Both the position numbers and the translations under genes were made by a program. Shown piece by piece: positions 7,863-21,297 of a stretch of 64,000 nt of DNA; within the stretch, counting starts at the first letter, position 1; every line of letters starts with the position of its first letter. The notes beneath the pieces were generated by a model that ran no database searches, was not told the origin of the DNA, and was given only the letters and a program-made list of their open reading frames with translations. Source of the stretch: Maioricimonas rarisocia. GTDB taxonomy: Bacteria > Planctomycetota > Planctomycetia > Planctomycetales > Planctomycetaceae. The stretch lies in the NCBI RefSeq assembly GCF_007747795.1, contig NZ_CP036275.1:4208001-4272000 (forward strand), written 5' to 3'.

Positions 7863-9818
7863 CTATTCGGGACTGGTGTCGAACGGCATCTTGCCTTCCT
7901 TGTCGGCAACCCCCTTTGTCGTCAGCTCGATCTGCTTTTTCTGCTCGTCGACGACGATCACCATCCGGTCGGCCTCTTTCCCCTTGCCGTCATACTGCTT
8001 GAGAATCTCGTGGAACGAGCGGACAGCCGGCACCTTCCCGAGCTTGAAGGTCTGCGGCATGTTCTGGGTATAGCCGGACAGCTTCAATGCATCCCCATTG
8101 ATAATCAGCTTCACCTTCAGTTCATCCGCCAGGTAGCCGACCGCCTCCTGCAGCGGCGTGCGGGAGAACTCGGTGTCGACAATCACCGTCCGCAGTCGTT
8201 CGGCAACGCTGTCTGGAAGTTTGGCCCCGCCATTCCCCTGTGCAACCAGAACCGGCGGCGCCGCTGCGGTGTAATCGGTCCGTCGCGATTCATCCCAGGT
8301 GAACAGCGCTCCCAAAGCCAGGTTGGGTGCCGCCTGTGGAGGCAGTGCCGTCGTCAACCGGACGAATGTCGGTCCCATGCGCGTCACCGTCGCCATCTGG
8401 AACGCTTCGAGCATCGCGGGGAAGCGGCCGATGATCCGCAGATACCCGCGGCTCGAGGGGGACATCCGGCCGATCACATCGTCTTGCATAATGTGCGGCA
8501 GGTCGGCCAGTTTCTGCTCGACGGTCTTTGCCAGGACCGGTGCCGAGACGATCTTCTGGGCTCCGCGCGTCCGCGGCCGGAGGAACAGTTCCGAATGGAA
8601 GTTCTCGGCGAAGTGCAGGCTCCAGGAGACCGTCTCGACGTCGTCGCCGAACCAGTCGATTACATGCTGCATCGCGGGCAACGCCTCGGCCGAAAACAGC
8701 TCCTGCTCGTGCCGCTTGACGTCGTCGATCTCGAACAGCACCGTCGCCAGCCGTTGCCGGTCGGTCTGATCGAGCAGTTCAAAGATACCGGTCGGCACGT
8801 TGTAGTTGGACGTGGTAATCCACTCTTCGATTTCCGATGCGGCCGACTCGGGGGCAATCGCGAACGTGCGGGCGTCGGCGATGACGCGGGTCTCACCATC
8901 CCGGACGTAGATGCGGGTGGTTGCCCCTTCGTTGATCCGCTGTCCGCCGAACTCCTCGATCAGGTCGGACATCTTCTCTTCTTCGACGAGTCGCACGACC
9001 GTCGAGACTTCCGGCTCGGTCCCGATCGCGCCGAGCATCATCGTGATCAGCGCTTCTTCGATTTGTTTCGGCTCGCGTCGACAGACCGTACGGAGCGTTT
9101 CCTCCAGCCACGCCACCACGTCGGCGGTCAGGCTGGCACGAAGTTCCTGGAACGCGACCTCGTCACTCCAGATCTCGGCCGGCCGCAGATGGATGACCAC
9201 GTTGGCGCCACTGGGAACCATCAGCAGCCGGATCGGTTCGCCGTCCGTCGGCTCGAACTGCTCGACCAGTTCCACATTCGAGCGCAGACTCGCCCGGGTG
9301 ATCGCTCCGGACGGAGCCGCCACGTCCGCGGGCTCGGTGTTTTCGGCGACCGGCGCAGCGGGCTCGGCCTCTTTGGGGATCGGTGCCGGCTGATCTTCCA
9401 GATACGGAATCAGGGCGTACCCGGCCCCGCCAACCACGAGTAGCGCCAGGACTCCCAGGATGAGAGTCGTCCGTTGTCGCCGGGCATTGCGACGTTTGAT
9501 CTCCTTGAGCCGCTCGACGCCGCCATCGGAGACGTCGAGAGCGATCCCGGGACCGGGGTCCGTATCGATGGCGACTGCGGAGGACTCGGAAGCCTGCAGC
9601 GCCGAAGCGGCCGGTTCGTCGGGAACCCATTGCGCCCCGGTGCCGACGGGAGCCTCGTCGCCGGCCAGTTCGAGGGAGACTTCTTCCTCTTCCGGAGGGG
9701 CCTGCAGCAGGAAACCGTGACCGCAGGCCGGACATTTGCCTTTCCGGCCCAGTTTGCTGCGATCCTTCAGCCGCAGACCTTTTCCGCACTTGGGACAGTG
9801 AATCTGGACGGCATCCAT
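7863..9818 (-). CDS. Zinc-ribbon, single-TM protein with C-terminal STN-like module
   Basis: The protein has 651 residues, starting MDAVQIHCPKCGKGLRLKDR. An N-terminal zinc ribbon (CPKC...CPAC) is followed by an acidic stretch, a transmembrane helix (TTLILGVLALLVVGGAGYALI, about residues 115-136) and a Pro/Glu-rich spacer. A large probably periplasmic domain follows (VVIHLRPAEIWSDEVAFQEL...). The C-terminus, PLQEAVGYLADELKVKLIINGDALK with a later FHEILKQY, looks like the STN/secretin-N type small domain that many planctomycete exported proteins carry. It is upstream in the same operon as 6239-7825, with which it shares the plan ribbon, TM, extracytoplasmic domain and STN-like tail. I recognise no enzyme motif. 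It is probably an envelope-anchored structural or sensory protein. Confidence 0.75.
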   Translation of the reverse strand: MDAVQIHCPKCGKGLRLKDRSKLGRKGKCPACGHGFLLQAPPEEEEVSLELAGDEAPVGTGAQWVPDEPAASALQASESSAVAIDTDPGPGIALDVSDGGVERLKEIKRRNARRQRTTLILGVLALLVVGGAGYALIPYLEDQPAPIPKEAEPAAPVAENTEPADVAAPSGAITRASLRSNVELVEQFEPTDGEPIRLLMVPSGANVVIHLRPAEIWSDEVAFQELRASLTADVVAWLEETLRTVCRREPKQIEEALITMMLGAIGTEPEVSTVVRLVEEEKMSDLIEEFGGQRINEGATTRIYVRDGETRVIADARTFAIAPESAASEIEEWITTSNYNVPTGIFELLDQTDRQRLATVLFEIDDVKRHEQELFSAEALPAMQHVIDWFGDDVETVSWSLHFAENFHSELFLRPRTRGAQKIVSAPVLAKTVEQKLADLPHIMQDDVIGRMSPSSRGYLRIIGRFPAMLEAFQMATVTRMGPTFVRLTTALPPQAAPNLALGALFTWDESRRTDYTAAAPPVLVAQGNGGAKLPDSVAERLRTVIVDTEFSRTPLQEAVGYLADELKVKLIINGDALKLSGYTQNMPQTFKLGKVPAVRSFHEILKQYDGKGKEADRMVIVVDEQKKQIELTTKGVADKEGKMPFDTSPE

Positions 9819-9980
9819 CGGTACGTATTGCCTTCCACAAAGTGGCGTTCGCGCTGCTCGGATCCAGTCTCAATCATAGGTCCGATCCGGCGGGAATGCC
9901 ACGTGTTCCTGGTGAACCGCTCCGGTCGCCGCGGGCTGCCACAGGCGAGCGCCGCAATCGCACACGGCGTCCCGATGGGG

Positions 9981-11222
9981 TCAGATCGGGATGTCTCCCG
10001 ACCGACGGACCGGTGCGACCTCCTCTTCGCCTCCCAGTCGGACCGGGATGTCGACTTCGCGTTCTTCACGCAAAACTCGCAGTGTGACGACGTCGCCGGG
10101 CTTCTTGGACTCGATCACGCTGAGGAACTCCGAAGCGACCGTCACCTTCTGACCGTCGATGGCGATGATGATGTCGGCTTTCGCCCGGTCCACTTTCTCG
10201 ACGACAAACGGACCGCGGCGCGTGCGCGTGATCTGCGGCCCGCGCACTCCCGCCCGCTCGGCCGGGCCCCCTTCCTTCAGGCGGGCGACCCGCAGTCCTT
10301 CCTCGGTCACCGTCACGTGCGTAATGCCGATGTCGCCGCGAATCACCCGTCCGTGCTGGATCAGTTCGGGGACAACCCGGCGGATCAGGTTGATCGGGAT
10401 GGCGAACCCGATGCCGGCGCTCTGAGCAACCCTGCTGGCAATCGCGGTATTCATGCCGATCAGGTGGCCGTGCGAATCGAGCAGCGGCCCGCCGGAGTTG
10501 CCCGGGTTGATCGAGGCATCGATCTGAATGATCGATTTGATGACCCAGTTTTCCTGGATTTCCAGCGAGCGGTTGAGGCTCGAAATGATCCCCATGCTCA
10601 TCGTCCGGTCGAGGCCGAACGGGTTTCCGAGTGCGAACACCCGCTGACCGACGCGCAGGTGATCCGATTCCCCAAGAGTAATGGGGACCAGAGATTCTGC
10701 CGGGGCGTCGATCTTGATGACGGCAATGTCGTTGATCGGGTCGGCTCCGACGAGCTTCGCCGGGTACGACTCTTCGTCGTAAAGCGTGACGACGACATTT
10801 CTCGCGTCCGCCACGACGTGATAGTTCGTGAGGATATGCCCGCTTTTGTCGAGGACCGAACCGGACCCGTTCCCTTCCGAGGGAACCGGCGTGAGCAGCC
10901 AGCCGTCTGGCCGGACGCTGAGCGTGGAGATGTTCACGACACTGCGGTTCGCCAGCTCGTAGACCCCGACGTTGACCGCTTCATCGGGTGTCAGCCCGTC
11001 CTTGCGGAAGTGCGGCAGCAGTGACTCCGGAATGCTGTGGCTCGAGCCGTCGGCGGACGGGGCCACCGCCGGGGCGGGCGGCTGACCGGGTAGACGGGGA
11101 CCGCTCGGGGCTGGCTGGGCCATAAGGGGCGATCCCCCGGACATCACGCCGCTCTCGACGATCCAGAACGTGAGGCCGCTCCCCAGCATGGCGGCCGCGA
11201 GACAGGTGGCAAAGTTTCGCAT
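9981..11222 (-). CDS. HtrA/DegP-like serine protease with one PDZ domain
   Basis: The 413-residue protein has an N-terminal signal or anchor (CLAAAMLGSGLTFWIVE, residues 7-23) and a trypsin-like protease domain. The catalytic triad is visible as H135 (LTNYHVV), D165 (NDIAVI) and S243 (NPGNSGGPLL). The PDZ domain follows at about residues 300-400 (GPAERAGVRG...ADIIIAIDGQKVTVASEF). The family degrades or refolds misfolded envelope proteins, and this one should act in the periplasm. ATG 11222 has GAGGA about 10 bases upstream. It is divergent from dnaE across a 248-bp gap, in which I see no repeat. Only one PDZ is present, so it is closer to the DegS/HhoA layout than to DegP. The linker between triad and signal is Pro-rich. 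Confidence 0.93.
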   Translation of the reverse strand: MRNFATCLAAAMLGSGLTFWIVESGVMSGGSPLMAQPAPSGPRLPGQPPAPAVAPSADGSSHSIPESLLPHFRKDGLTPDEAVNVGVYELANRSVVNISTLSVRPDGWLLTPVPSEGNGSGSVLDKSGHILTNYHVVADARNVVVTLYDEESYPAKLVGADPINDIAVIKIDAPAESLVPITLGESDHLRVGQRVFALGNPFGLDRTMSMGIISSLNRSLEIQENWVIKSIIQIDASINPGNSGGPLLDSHGHLIGMNTAIASRVAQSAGIGFAIPINLIRRVVPELIQHGRVIRGDIGITHVTVTEEGLRVARLKEGGPAERAGVRGPQITRTRRGPFVVEKVDRAKADIIIAIDGQKVTVASEFLSVIESKKPGDVVTLRVLREEREVDIPVRLGGEEEVAPVRRSGDIPI

Positions 11223-11470
11223 CGATCATCCTCGCGTCGAAACGTTCGGAGTTCGTTTTTTCGGTTCCACAGGCCCGCAAAGTCCGCCAGTCCGGCAGGC
11301 TCGCGGTCGGTGCCATTGTATACGTGAGCAGGTCGATTGGCTCAAGACGTGCATTGCGATCAGGTTGCGACCAATCCGGCGGAACAATTGTGGCGCCGCA
11401 CGGCTGCGGTACAATCGGGGGCGACCCTCTGCAGTCCGCTAGCGACCTTCTCGCCTGGTTACGGAGAGCC

Positions 11471-15085
<3,615 letters not shown>

Positions 15086-16135
15086 TCACCGGGACGCGTC
15101 GGTGACTGGCCGACTTCGATAGCGATCGAAACCGGACGACTCGTGTGCGACCGGTCCGTCGGGACCGGCAACGACGATGAGGGCCTCAATGCCCTTCGTC
15201 TGCTCGATCAGCTTCAGGCCTACTTTCGGTCCGAGCACGCTGACGGCCGAGGCCAGACTGTCGGCCGTCATGCCGTCTGGCGCAATGACAGTGACGCTGC
15301 TCGACTGAGTCAGCCCCAGTCCGGTCGCAGGATCGACGATGTGCGAATAACGGACGCCGTCGATCTCCACGTACTGGTACGCGTCCCCCGAGGTGGCGAC
15401 AGCGACGTTCGCCAGCCGCAGAATCTGCGCCGTTTCGCCGTCTTTCCGTTTAAGCGGCTGGATCGCAATGGTCCACGCTGGTCGGTCCGGCGGCGGGTCG
15501 CCGGCGACGATATCGCCACCAGCATCGACGAGGACGCGTTTCAAATCATGTTCGGCCAGGATCCGTCGTGCCTCCTCGGCCGCGTAGCCTTTGGCAATTC
15601 CTCCCAGGTCCAGTCGCATTCCGGACTTACGGAGCTCGACGGTCTTCCGCTCAGGATGGAGACAAATCGCTTCGAAACCGACGCTCTCGCGGGCACGAGC
15701 CAGTTGTTCCGGGTCGGGCATCGCCCGTTTTCGTCGCGCCTGCCGCCAGAGACGCACGACGGGACCAATGGACACGTCGAAGGCACCGTCGGTCCTGCGG
15801 GAGAGGGCGACCGACTCCGAGAGAACATGAAACAGCTCGCCGCTGACCGTCACCGGGTGTCCGGGGCGCGACTCGCGACAGAGCCGCATCAGCTCGCTGT
15901 CGGGATCGTAATCGCTCATGATGCGATCGATCTCCCGCAGTCGGGCGTAGGCGGCACGGGCAGCATTGTTTGCGACCTGTTCGTCAGCCCCATATACTGT
16001 AAGACTTACGGGAATGCCCATGCGGATCTGCAGAAACTCGAATCGCTGCAGTGTTTCCGCCGCGGCGGCAAGTCCCGGTTGTCCCACCAGCAGCAGGCAG
16101 ATCGCCACGCTGAACGCTCGACAGGTTCCCACCAT
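15086..16135 (-). CDS. apbE: FAD:protein FMN transferase (ApbE family)
   Basis: The protein has 349 residues. ApbE attaches FMN to threonine in partner flavoproteins (such as Rnf or Nqr subunits) and works outside the cytoplasm. The signal peptide is [20 protein letters not shown]. Family motifs are [63 protein letters not shown] and [10 protein letters not shown], which includes the Mg-binding Asp and Thr region near the C-terminus. ATG 16135 is chosen because it directly precedes the signal peptide and has AGGG upstream; an extension to 16219 would run into the divergent gene start. The gene ends tail to tail with dnaE without any gap. No flavoprotein partner is adjacent. Confidence 0.93.
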   Translation of the reverse strand: MVGTCRAFSVAICLLLVGQPGLAAAAETLQRFEFLQIRMGIPVSLTVYGADEQVANNAARAAYARLREIDRIMSDYDPDSELMRLCRESRPGHPVTVSGELFHVLSESVALSRRTDGAFDVSIGPVVRLWRQARRKRAMPDPEQLARARESVGFEAICLHPERKTVELRKSGMRLDLGGIAKGYAAEEARRILAEHDLKRVLVDAGGDIVAGDPPPDRPAWTIAIQPLKRKDGETAQILRLANVAVATSGDAYQYVEIDGVRYSHIVDPATGLGLTQSSSVTVIAPDGMTADSLASAVSVLGPKVGLKLIEQTKGIEALIVVAGPDGPVAHESSGFDRYRSRPVTDASR

Positions 16136-16200
16136 GGATCGCCCTGCATCGGTCCACCAGTTCGGGCTCAGTGCCGTTTGATTGGAGAATCGGTAACGAA

Positions 16201-17307
16201 ATGGTCGAGATTCGCTCATTGATACCGCGTCGATTGATGCTCGCGATTGCCGTCGTCTGTCTGGGAGTGGCCACTTCCAGCAGTCTAAGCGGTCGCCTGT
16301 TCGCGGGCGAGGGGGATGACGAGAAGTACCTCCGCAGTCCCGACAGCATCGCCACCACCGAAGCCGAGATGAAACCGTACACGCAGAAGTTGCGGGATAC
16401 GGAGATCAGCTTCGACATGGTGCCGATTCCCGGTGGCACGTTTCTCATGGGCAGCCCGCCCGACGAACCGAATCGCGGTGAAGACGAAGGACCACAGATT
16501 CGCGTGAAGGTCGATCCGTTCTGGATGGGCAAACACGAGGTCACCTGGGACGAGTACGACACCTGGCGCCTCGAGCTGGACAAGCGGCTGCGGCAGTTTG
16601 CCGGTCGCGAAACGGACAATATCGACAAGATTGCCGATGCTGTCACCCGTCCGACGCCCGAATACACTGACATGACGTTCGGTATGGGACACGACGGCTA
16701 CCCGGCGATCAGCATGACGCAACTGGCCGCCAAGATGTACTGCCAGTGGCTGACCGCCAAGACCGGTCAGTACTACCGCCTGCCGACCGAGGCCGAGTGG
16801 GAATACGCCTGCCGGGCCGGAACGACGACCGCGTATTCGTTCGGCGACGATCCCGAAAAGCTGGATGAGTACGCCTGGTGGTACGGCAACTCGCCGGAGG
16901 GATACCAGAAGGTCGGTCTGAAGAAACCGAATCCGTGGGGGCTGTACGACATGCACGGCAATGTCGCCGAGTGGTGTCTCGATCAGTACCTGCCCGACTT
17001 CTATTCGCGGTTCGACGCCGACAAGGTGCATGCGTTTCCGCTGGCGATCCCGACCGAGCTGTACCCGCGCGTCGCCCGCGGTGGTTCCTGGTACGACGAA
17101 GAGCCGGAACTGCTCCGCAGTGCGGCCCGCGCGAAGTCGGATCCGGACTGGAAGATTCAGGACCCGCAGCTGCCTCAGAGCATGTGGTACCACACCGACG
17201 CCGAGTTCGTCGGATTCCGTGTCGTCCGTCCGCTCAACCCGCCTTCCGAGGAAGACATCAAGAAGCACGTGCTGTTTCCGGACATCCCGGAAGAGCTGAT
17301 CAAGTAA
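16201..17307 (+). CDS. FGE/SUMF1-like (sulfatase-modifying factor fold) exported protein
   Basis: The protein has 368 residues with a signal-like N-terminus ([20 protein letters not shown]). The FGE-sulfatase fold is recognisable from [83 protein letters not shown] and FVGFRVVRP. True formylglycine-generating enzymes carry catalytic cysteines after the RGGSW block. None is visible here, so this is probably one of the many non-catalytic or otherwise re-purposed members found in planctomycetes, and not an active sulfatase maturase. ATG 16201 follows GGAGAA at 16184. It is divergent from apbE across 65 bp and is followed 89 bp later by a Gfo/Idh/MocA gene. No sulfatase gene is nearby. Confidence 0.9.
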   Translation: MVEIRSLIPRRLMLAIAVVCLGVATSSSLSGRLFAGEGDDEKYLRSPDSIATTEAEMKPYTQKLRDTEISFDMVPIPGGTFLMGSPPDEPNRGEDEGPQIRVKVDPFWMGKHEVTWDEYDTWRLELDKRLRQFAGRETDNIDKIADAVTRPTPEYTDMTFGMGHDGYPAISMTQLAAKMYCQWLTAKTGQYYRLPTEAEWEYACRAGTTTAYSFGDDPEKLDEYAWWYGNSPEGYQKVGLKKPNPWGLYDMHGNVAEWCLDQYLPDFYSRFDADKVHAFPLAIPTELYPRVARGGSWYDEEPELLRSAARAKSDPDWKIQDPQLPQSMWYHTDAEFVGFRVVRPLNPPSEEDIKKHVLFPDIPEELIK

Positions 17308-17383
17308 CGTTCGATTCTACTGCCGTTGTGTGACCGCGTTGACTGCATAGAGCGCTCCGGCATCCCCACAAACCGGTAAACCC

Positions 17384-17390
17384 AAGGGAG
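17384..17390 (+). promoter_or_regulatory. Ribosome-binding site that decides the start of the oxidoreductase gene
   Basis: AAGGGAG lies immediately before ATG 17391 and six bases before ATG 17397. Only the second spacing is workable, and it also starts the protein with the compact twin-arginine leader MSNPSRRDF. The start was therefore set at 17397. Confidence 0.7.
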
Positions 17391-17396
17391 ATGATT

Positions 17397-18734
17397 ATGT
17401 CGAACCCGTCCCGCCGCGACTTTCTCAAACACTCGTCGGTCGCAGCCGCCAGTGCCGGCGTCCTTGCCAGCGTTGGCAGCCGGGCCTTCGCCGACAGCGA
17501 CGACACCATCCGCATCGGTCTTGTTGGTTGCGGGGGCCGCGGAACGGGTGCGGCTGTGCAGGCGCTCAAGACCGCCGGCAATGTCAAGCTGGTCGCCATG
17601 GGTGATGCGTTTGCCGATCAACTCGACAACTCGCTGAACAACATCGAGCGGCAGACCCGCAAGGACGACACCGCGCATGTCGCCGTGGATGACGAGCACA
17701 AGTTCGTCGGCTTCGATGCCTACCGCAAGGTGATCGGCAGCGACGTCGACCTGGTGATTCTCGCCACCCCCCCCGGCTTTCGTCCGCTCCACTTCGAGCA
17801 TGCCGTTGCCAACGGCAAGCACGTGTTCATGGAGAAGCCGGTTGCCACCGACGCTCCCGGCGTTCGGCAGGTGCTCGAAGCGGCCCGCGTCGCGAAGGAA
17901 AAGAACCTGAAGGTCGGCGTCGGCCTGCAGCGACACCACCAGCCCTGCTATCTCGACCTCGTCGAACGGGTCAAGAACGGCGAGATCGGCGACGTGCTCG
18001 CCATGCGGGTTTACTGGAACGGTGGCGGCGTCTGGGAACCCCGCCGGACCCGCGATGAAGTTGCCAGCGAAATGGAGTACCAGATGCGAAGCTGGTACTA
18101 CTACAACTGGCTGTGCGGCGACCACATCTGCGAGCAGCACATCCACAACCTCGACGTCGGCAACTGGATCCTGGGTGGTTACCCGGTGAAGGCCAATGGC
18201 ATGGGTGGTCGTCAGGTGCGGACCGACAAGCGGTACGGTGAGATCTACGATCACCACGCCGTCGAGTACACCTTCGCCGACGGACGCACGATGATCAGCC
18301 AGTGCCGTCACATCCGCGGCTGCTGGAACAGCGTTTCGGAGCATGGCCACGGCTCGAAGGGAATGGTGCACCTGAGCAGCAATCCCCGCAGCTGCCGTAT
18401 CGAGTACGCCAACGGCGACGTGTACCAGTTCAAGGGTGACACGAAGACGCCGTACCAGATCGAGCATGACGATCTGTTCGCCGCCATCCGCGAAGGCCGC
18501 TCCTACAACGAAGCGGTCAACGGTGCGATGAGCACGATGACGTCGATCCTCGGCCGGATGTGCACCTACTCCGGCAAGGAACTGACGATGGACGAAGCCC
18601 TCAACAAGGGCCGCAGCGTGATGCCGCCGAACGTCGCCGACCTGACGTTCGAGAGCACCCCGCCGACCGTCCCGGGCGAAGACGGCTCGTACCCGATTCC
18701 GATGCCCGGCTCGACGAACGTCCTCGAGTCGTAG
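17397..18734 (+). CDS. Gfo/Idh/MocA family oxidoreductase, TAT-exported
   Basis: The protein has 445 residues. A twin-arginine leader (SRRDFLKHSSVAAASAGVLA, then a cleavage site after AFA) indicates export in folded form with its nucleotide cofactor. The Rossmann motif IRIGLVGCGGRGTGA binds NAD(P). The family's EKP signature is at E146-K147-P148 (FMEKPVATDAPG), and CEQHIHNLDVGNWIL supplies the later substrate-side His. Members oxidise or reduce sugars and polyols. Planctomycetes carry many TAT-exported paralogs, usually linked to polysaccharide breakdown, and the exact substrate cannot be read here. It lies 89 bp after the SUMF1-like gene on the same strand and ends with a strong terminator. 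Confidence 0.92.
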   Translation: MSNPSRRDFLKHSSVAAASAGVLASVGSRAFADSDDTIRIGLVGCGGRGTGAAVQALKTAGNVKLVAMGDAFADQLDNSLNNIERQTRKDDTAHVAVDDEHKFVGFDAYRKVIGSDVDLVILATPPGFRPLHFEHAVANGKHVFMEKPVATDAPGVRQVLEAARVAKEKNLKVGVGLQRHHQPCYLDLVERVKNGEIGDVLAMRVYWNGGGVWEPRRTRDEVASEMEYQMRSWYYYNWLCGDHICEQHIHNLDVGNWILGGYPVKANGMGGRQVRTDKRYGEIYDHHAVEYTFADGRTMISQCRHIRGCWNSVSEHGHGSKGMVHLSSNPRSCRIEYANGDVYQFKGDTKTPYQIEHDDLFAAIREGRSYNEAVNGAMSTMTSILGRMCTYSGKELTMDEALNKGRSVMPPNVADLTFESTPPTVPGEDGSYPIPMPGSTNVLES

Positions 18735-18767
18735 GCTCGGACATCAACAACGAAATTGCGTGATCAG

Positions 18768-18800
18768 CGGCCCGGGTTAACATCCCGGGCCGTTTTTTTT
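18768..18800 (+). terminator. Rho-independent terminator after the Gfo/Idh/MocA gene
   Basis: A perfect 9-bp stem, CGGCCCGGG / CCCGGGCCG with a TTAACAT loop, is followed directly by eight T residues. It begins 34 bp after the stop at 18734. It differs from the hairpins elsewhere in the window, which have no T-run. Confidence 0.93.
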
Positions 18801-18975
18801 GCGCGCCGTCCGAGCAACGATCACCTCGCGAAATGCCGATAACCGACCGGACCGGCACAGTCCGTAGAGCGTGGCGGACGTTTCGAAATCGGGCCGGCAG
18901 TTTAACGCGGTCGCTTGACGAACCGGTTCTAGGTTTAGTGGGAGTACCGGTCTCCCGGTCACTGAAAGGGCCATC

Positions 18976-20097
18976 ATGGGTTTTCTACGCAAGCACTGTC
19001 CCGGCCAGGCCCGGGCCGTGTTGATTCTCTGTACGGTCAACGCGCTGATTCTTCTGCTGGGTCTCGCCCTGCGGAGCGGGCTCCAGGTCGCTCTGGAGTC
19101 GGCGCTGCTGCAGTACGAGCAGCGGGAAACCGGCAACGTCGGCGACCAACTTTCTCCCCGCGGCGAGCAGGAGGTCGGCTGGTCAGTTTTCGCCTTCAGT
19201 CTGATCGCGATCGGCGGATCCCAGATCCTCGCAACCTGCTTCTTCGTCCAGAAGCATCTGGAGAATCAGGCACAGCGGTCCACGCAACAGCACGAGGAAA
19301 TGCTGCTCTCCGCCCGCGAGCTCGAACGCACGCGAGATGCGGTCATCTTCGGGCTGGCCAAACTGGCCGAATCCCGAGATCCGGATACCGGCAGACACCT
19401 CGAGCGGATCAGCCTGTACGCAACGCGGCTCGCCGCGGCATTACGTCGTCACCCCAGTTACCGGGCCGAAGTGACGCCGGCGTTCGTGAAGTCAATCGGC
19501 ATCAGTTCGGTACTGCATGACATCGGCAAGGTGGGCATCGAAGACTCGATCCTGCTGCACCCCGGCAAGCTCAGTCCCGAACAGCGGCAGCAGATGCAGG
19601 TGCACACCACCCTCGGTGGCGAATGCATCCTCGAAATTGAGCGGCGGCTGGGTGACTCGGGTTTCCTCCGCATGGCCCGGGAAATTGCTTTCGCCCATCA
19701 CGAACGGTGGGACGGCAAGGGATATCCCAACGGCCTGAAGGGAGACCAGATCCCGCTCGCGGCACGCATCGTCGCGATTGCCGATGTGTACGACGCCCTG
19801 TCGGTCCGACGCGTCTACAAGCCACCGATGCCGCACGAGTTCTGCGTGAACGAGATCCGGAACAACGCGGGGACCCAGTTCGATCCCCAGCTGGTCGATG
19901 TATTCCTGTCGATCAGTGACCAGTTCCGGGACATCGTCAACCAGTTTGGAGACGAGACCGCGACCGATGGTCGAGTGACGGCCGCGCAGGAACGGCTGCT
20001 CGATTCCATTGTCGGCGACGGCGCCGCGACAGCGCAGAAACACTCGCCGACGCCGCTGTACGCGTCGGGCGACGGCGTGTCTGCGGGACGCGTCTGA
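18976..20097 (+). CDS. HD-GYP domain protein (probable c-di-GMP phosphodiesterase)
   Basis: The protein has 373 residues. Two transmembrane helices (AVLILCTVNALILLLGLAL near residue 14, and WSVFAFSLIAIGGSQILATCFF near 75) flank a short extracytoplasmic part and are followed by a helical linker. The HD-GYP domain covers about residues 115-300. It has H181-D182 in VLHDIGKVGI, HTTLGG, H241-H242 in AHHERWDGKGYP (the GYP signature) and ADVYDALS. All expected metal ligands appear to be present, so it is probably an active phosphodiesterase lowering cyclic di-GMP, with the membrane segment acting as sensor. ATG 18976 has AAAGGG upstream. It lies 74 bp before a structurally related but degenerate gene and probably forms an operon with it. 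Confidence 0.93.
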   Translation: MGFLRKHCPGQARAVLILCTVNALILLLGLALRSGLQVALESALLQYEQRETGNVGDQLSPRGEQEVGWSVFAFSLIAIGGSQILATCFFVQKHLENQAQRSTQQHEEMLLSARELERTRDAVIFGLAKLAESRDPDTGRHLERISLYATRLAAALRRHPSYRAEVTPAFVKSIGISSVLHDIGKVGIEDSILLHPGKLSPEQRQQMQVHTTLGGECILEIERRLGDSGFLRMAREIAFAHHERWDGKGYPNGLKGDQIPLAARIVAIADVYDALSVRRVYKPPMPHEFCVNEIRNNAGTQFDPQLVDVFLSISDQFRDIVNQFGDETATDGRVTAAQERLLDSIVGDGAATAQKHSPTPLYASGDGVSAGRV

Positions 20098-20171
20098 TCA
20101 CGTGCCCGCCCGCAAACGGGCCAACGGGCGAGCACGTGAGACACTTCAAGCCCCTCGAACGAGATCCGATC

Positions 20172-21140
20172 ATGTTCCGCACAGACCACGGCAACGAGCG
20201 TACGCTCGAAGTGATACTCGTCCTGACGTCGCTGGCACTGGCATGCCTGCTGTACTACTCCGACTCTGCACAGATTGTCGTCCTCAATCTGTTTTACCTG
20301 CCGATCGTGCTGGCCGGGTTCTTCCTCGGCCGGTATCGCTCCGGAGCACTGGCCCTGCTGTCGGTGATTGCGGCTTCGATCGTCATCACCTGCGACCTCA
20401 CACGATTCTCCGTCGCGCAGTCGCCCGTTCTGGTCATCCTCTCGGTGATGGTCTGGGGCGCTGCGCTCGGCCTGACCTCGATCCTGGTCGGAACCCTGTG
20501 TGAAGACCGGAATGCCCGTACGCTCGAAGCTCACGAAGCCCATGTCGGCGTTGTCGAAGTCCTTTCGCGGTACCTGCAGAGTGCCGACCCCGTCCTGCAG
20601 ACCCACGCCCTGACCGTCGTCAAACTCTGCGAACAGGTCGCTGTCCGACTTCGGCTGAGCCACAAGGAAATTGATGATTTGCGGGTCGCGGCAATGCTGA
20701 TGGACATGGAGAACATCGAGATCACGGCTCGCGTCATTCGCAAGGCGGTCGGTGAGCTCGAAGACGGCAGCGAGACGGCCGGAGCGAAGACAATTCACGG
20801 CACCGAGCTGGTTCGTTCGCTGGGATCGGTCCTCTCGGGCGCTTTCCCGATGGTGCTCGCCCAGGTCGAACGCAACGAGCGAAGGCGGACCGAACTGCCG
20901 CTCGGCGCTCGCATCCTGCACGCGACGCGGGCATTCGTCGAGCTCTCCTGCCCCCGGAACGGAGGCCCGACGCTCGCCCCCGCTGAAGCCATCGAAGAAC
21001 TGCGGCTCGACACCGACGCCGGCTACGACCCGTCCGTCCTGTTCGTTCTCGAGCAGATCGTCTGCGACGACTCGGCAGCCGTCCCGCCGGCGAATTCCAC
21101 AACTTCGCGCGATCTTCCCGTCGCATGTGCCCGCGGCTGA
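20172..21140 (+). CDS. Membrane protein with a degenerate HD-GYP-like domain
   Basis: The protein has 322 residues. Four hydrophobic segments span about residues 10-105 (VILVLTSLALACLLYY, VVLNLFYLPIVLAGFFLG, ALALLSVIAASIVIT, VLVILSVMVWGAALGLTSI). The remaining part aligns by eye with the neighbouring HD-GYP protein: DPVLQTH for DPDTGRH, M177-D-M-E-N for HDIGK, IHGTEL for HTTLGG, AQVERN for AHHERW, and LPLGARILHATRAFVEL for IPLAARIVAIADVYDAL. The HD pair, the HH pair and the GYP motif are lost, so catalysis is unlikely; binding of a nucleotide or of the neighbour is possible. ATG 20172 was chosen over GTG 20136. The relation to the neighbour is inferred from this alignment and the shared order of blocks. 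Confidence 0.75.
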   Translation: MFRTDHGNERTLEVILVLTSLALACLLYYSDSAQIVVLNLFYLPIVLAGFFLGRYRSGALALLSVIAASIVITCDLTRFSVAQSPVLVILSVMVWGAALGLTSILVGTLCEDRNARTLEAHEAHVGVVEVLSRYLQSADPVLQTHALTVVKLCEQVAVRLRLSHKEIDDLRVAAMLMDMENIEITARVIRKAVGELEDGSETAGAKTIHGTELVRSLGSVLSGAFPMVLAQVERNERRRTELPLGARILHATRAFVELSCPRNGGPTLAPAEAIEELRLDTDAGYDPSVLFVLEQIVCDDSAAVPPANSTTSRDLPVACARG

Positions 21141-21297
21141 TCCCCCCCGCCCGTAGCCTGAACGCAGCAACAGCTCGCAACAGCCCCGGTGACAATCCCG
21201 AAACGACTGCGGTCGCATTCCGCCCCAGGTCTACAATCCGGCGGCGGTCGGGATCCGGTCTTCGTCCGCCTGTTCGCGATTCAGGCGGCAGAGATCC

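Noticed and set aside
16201-17307. A true formylglycine-generating enzyme
   Set aside because: The active-site cysteines after RGGSW are missing, and no sulfatase is nearby.
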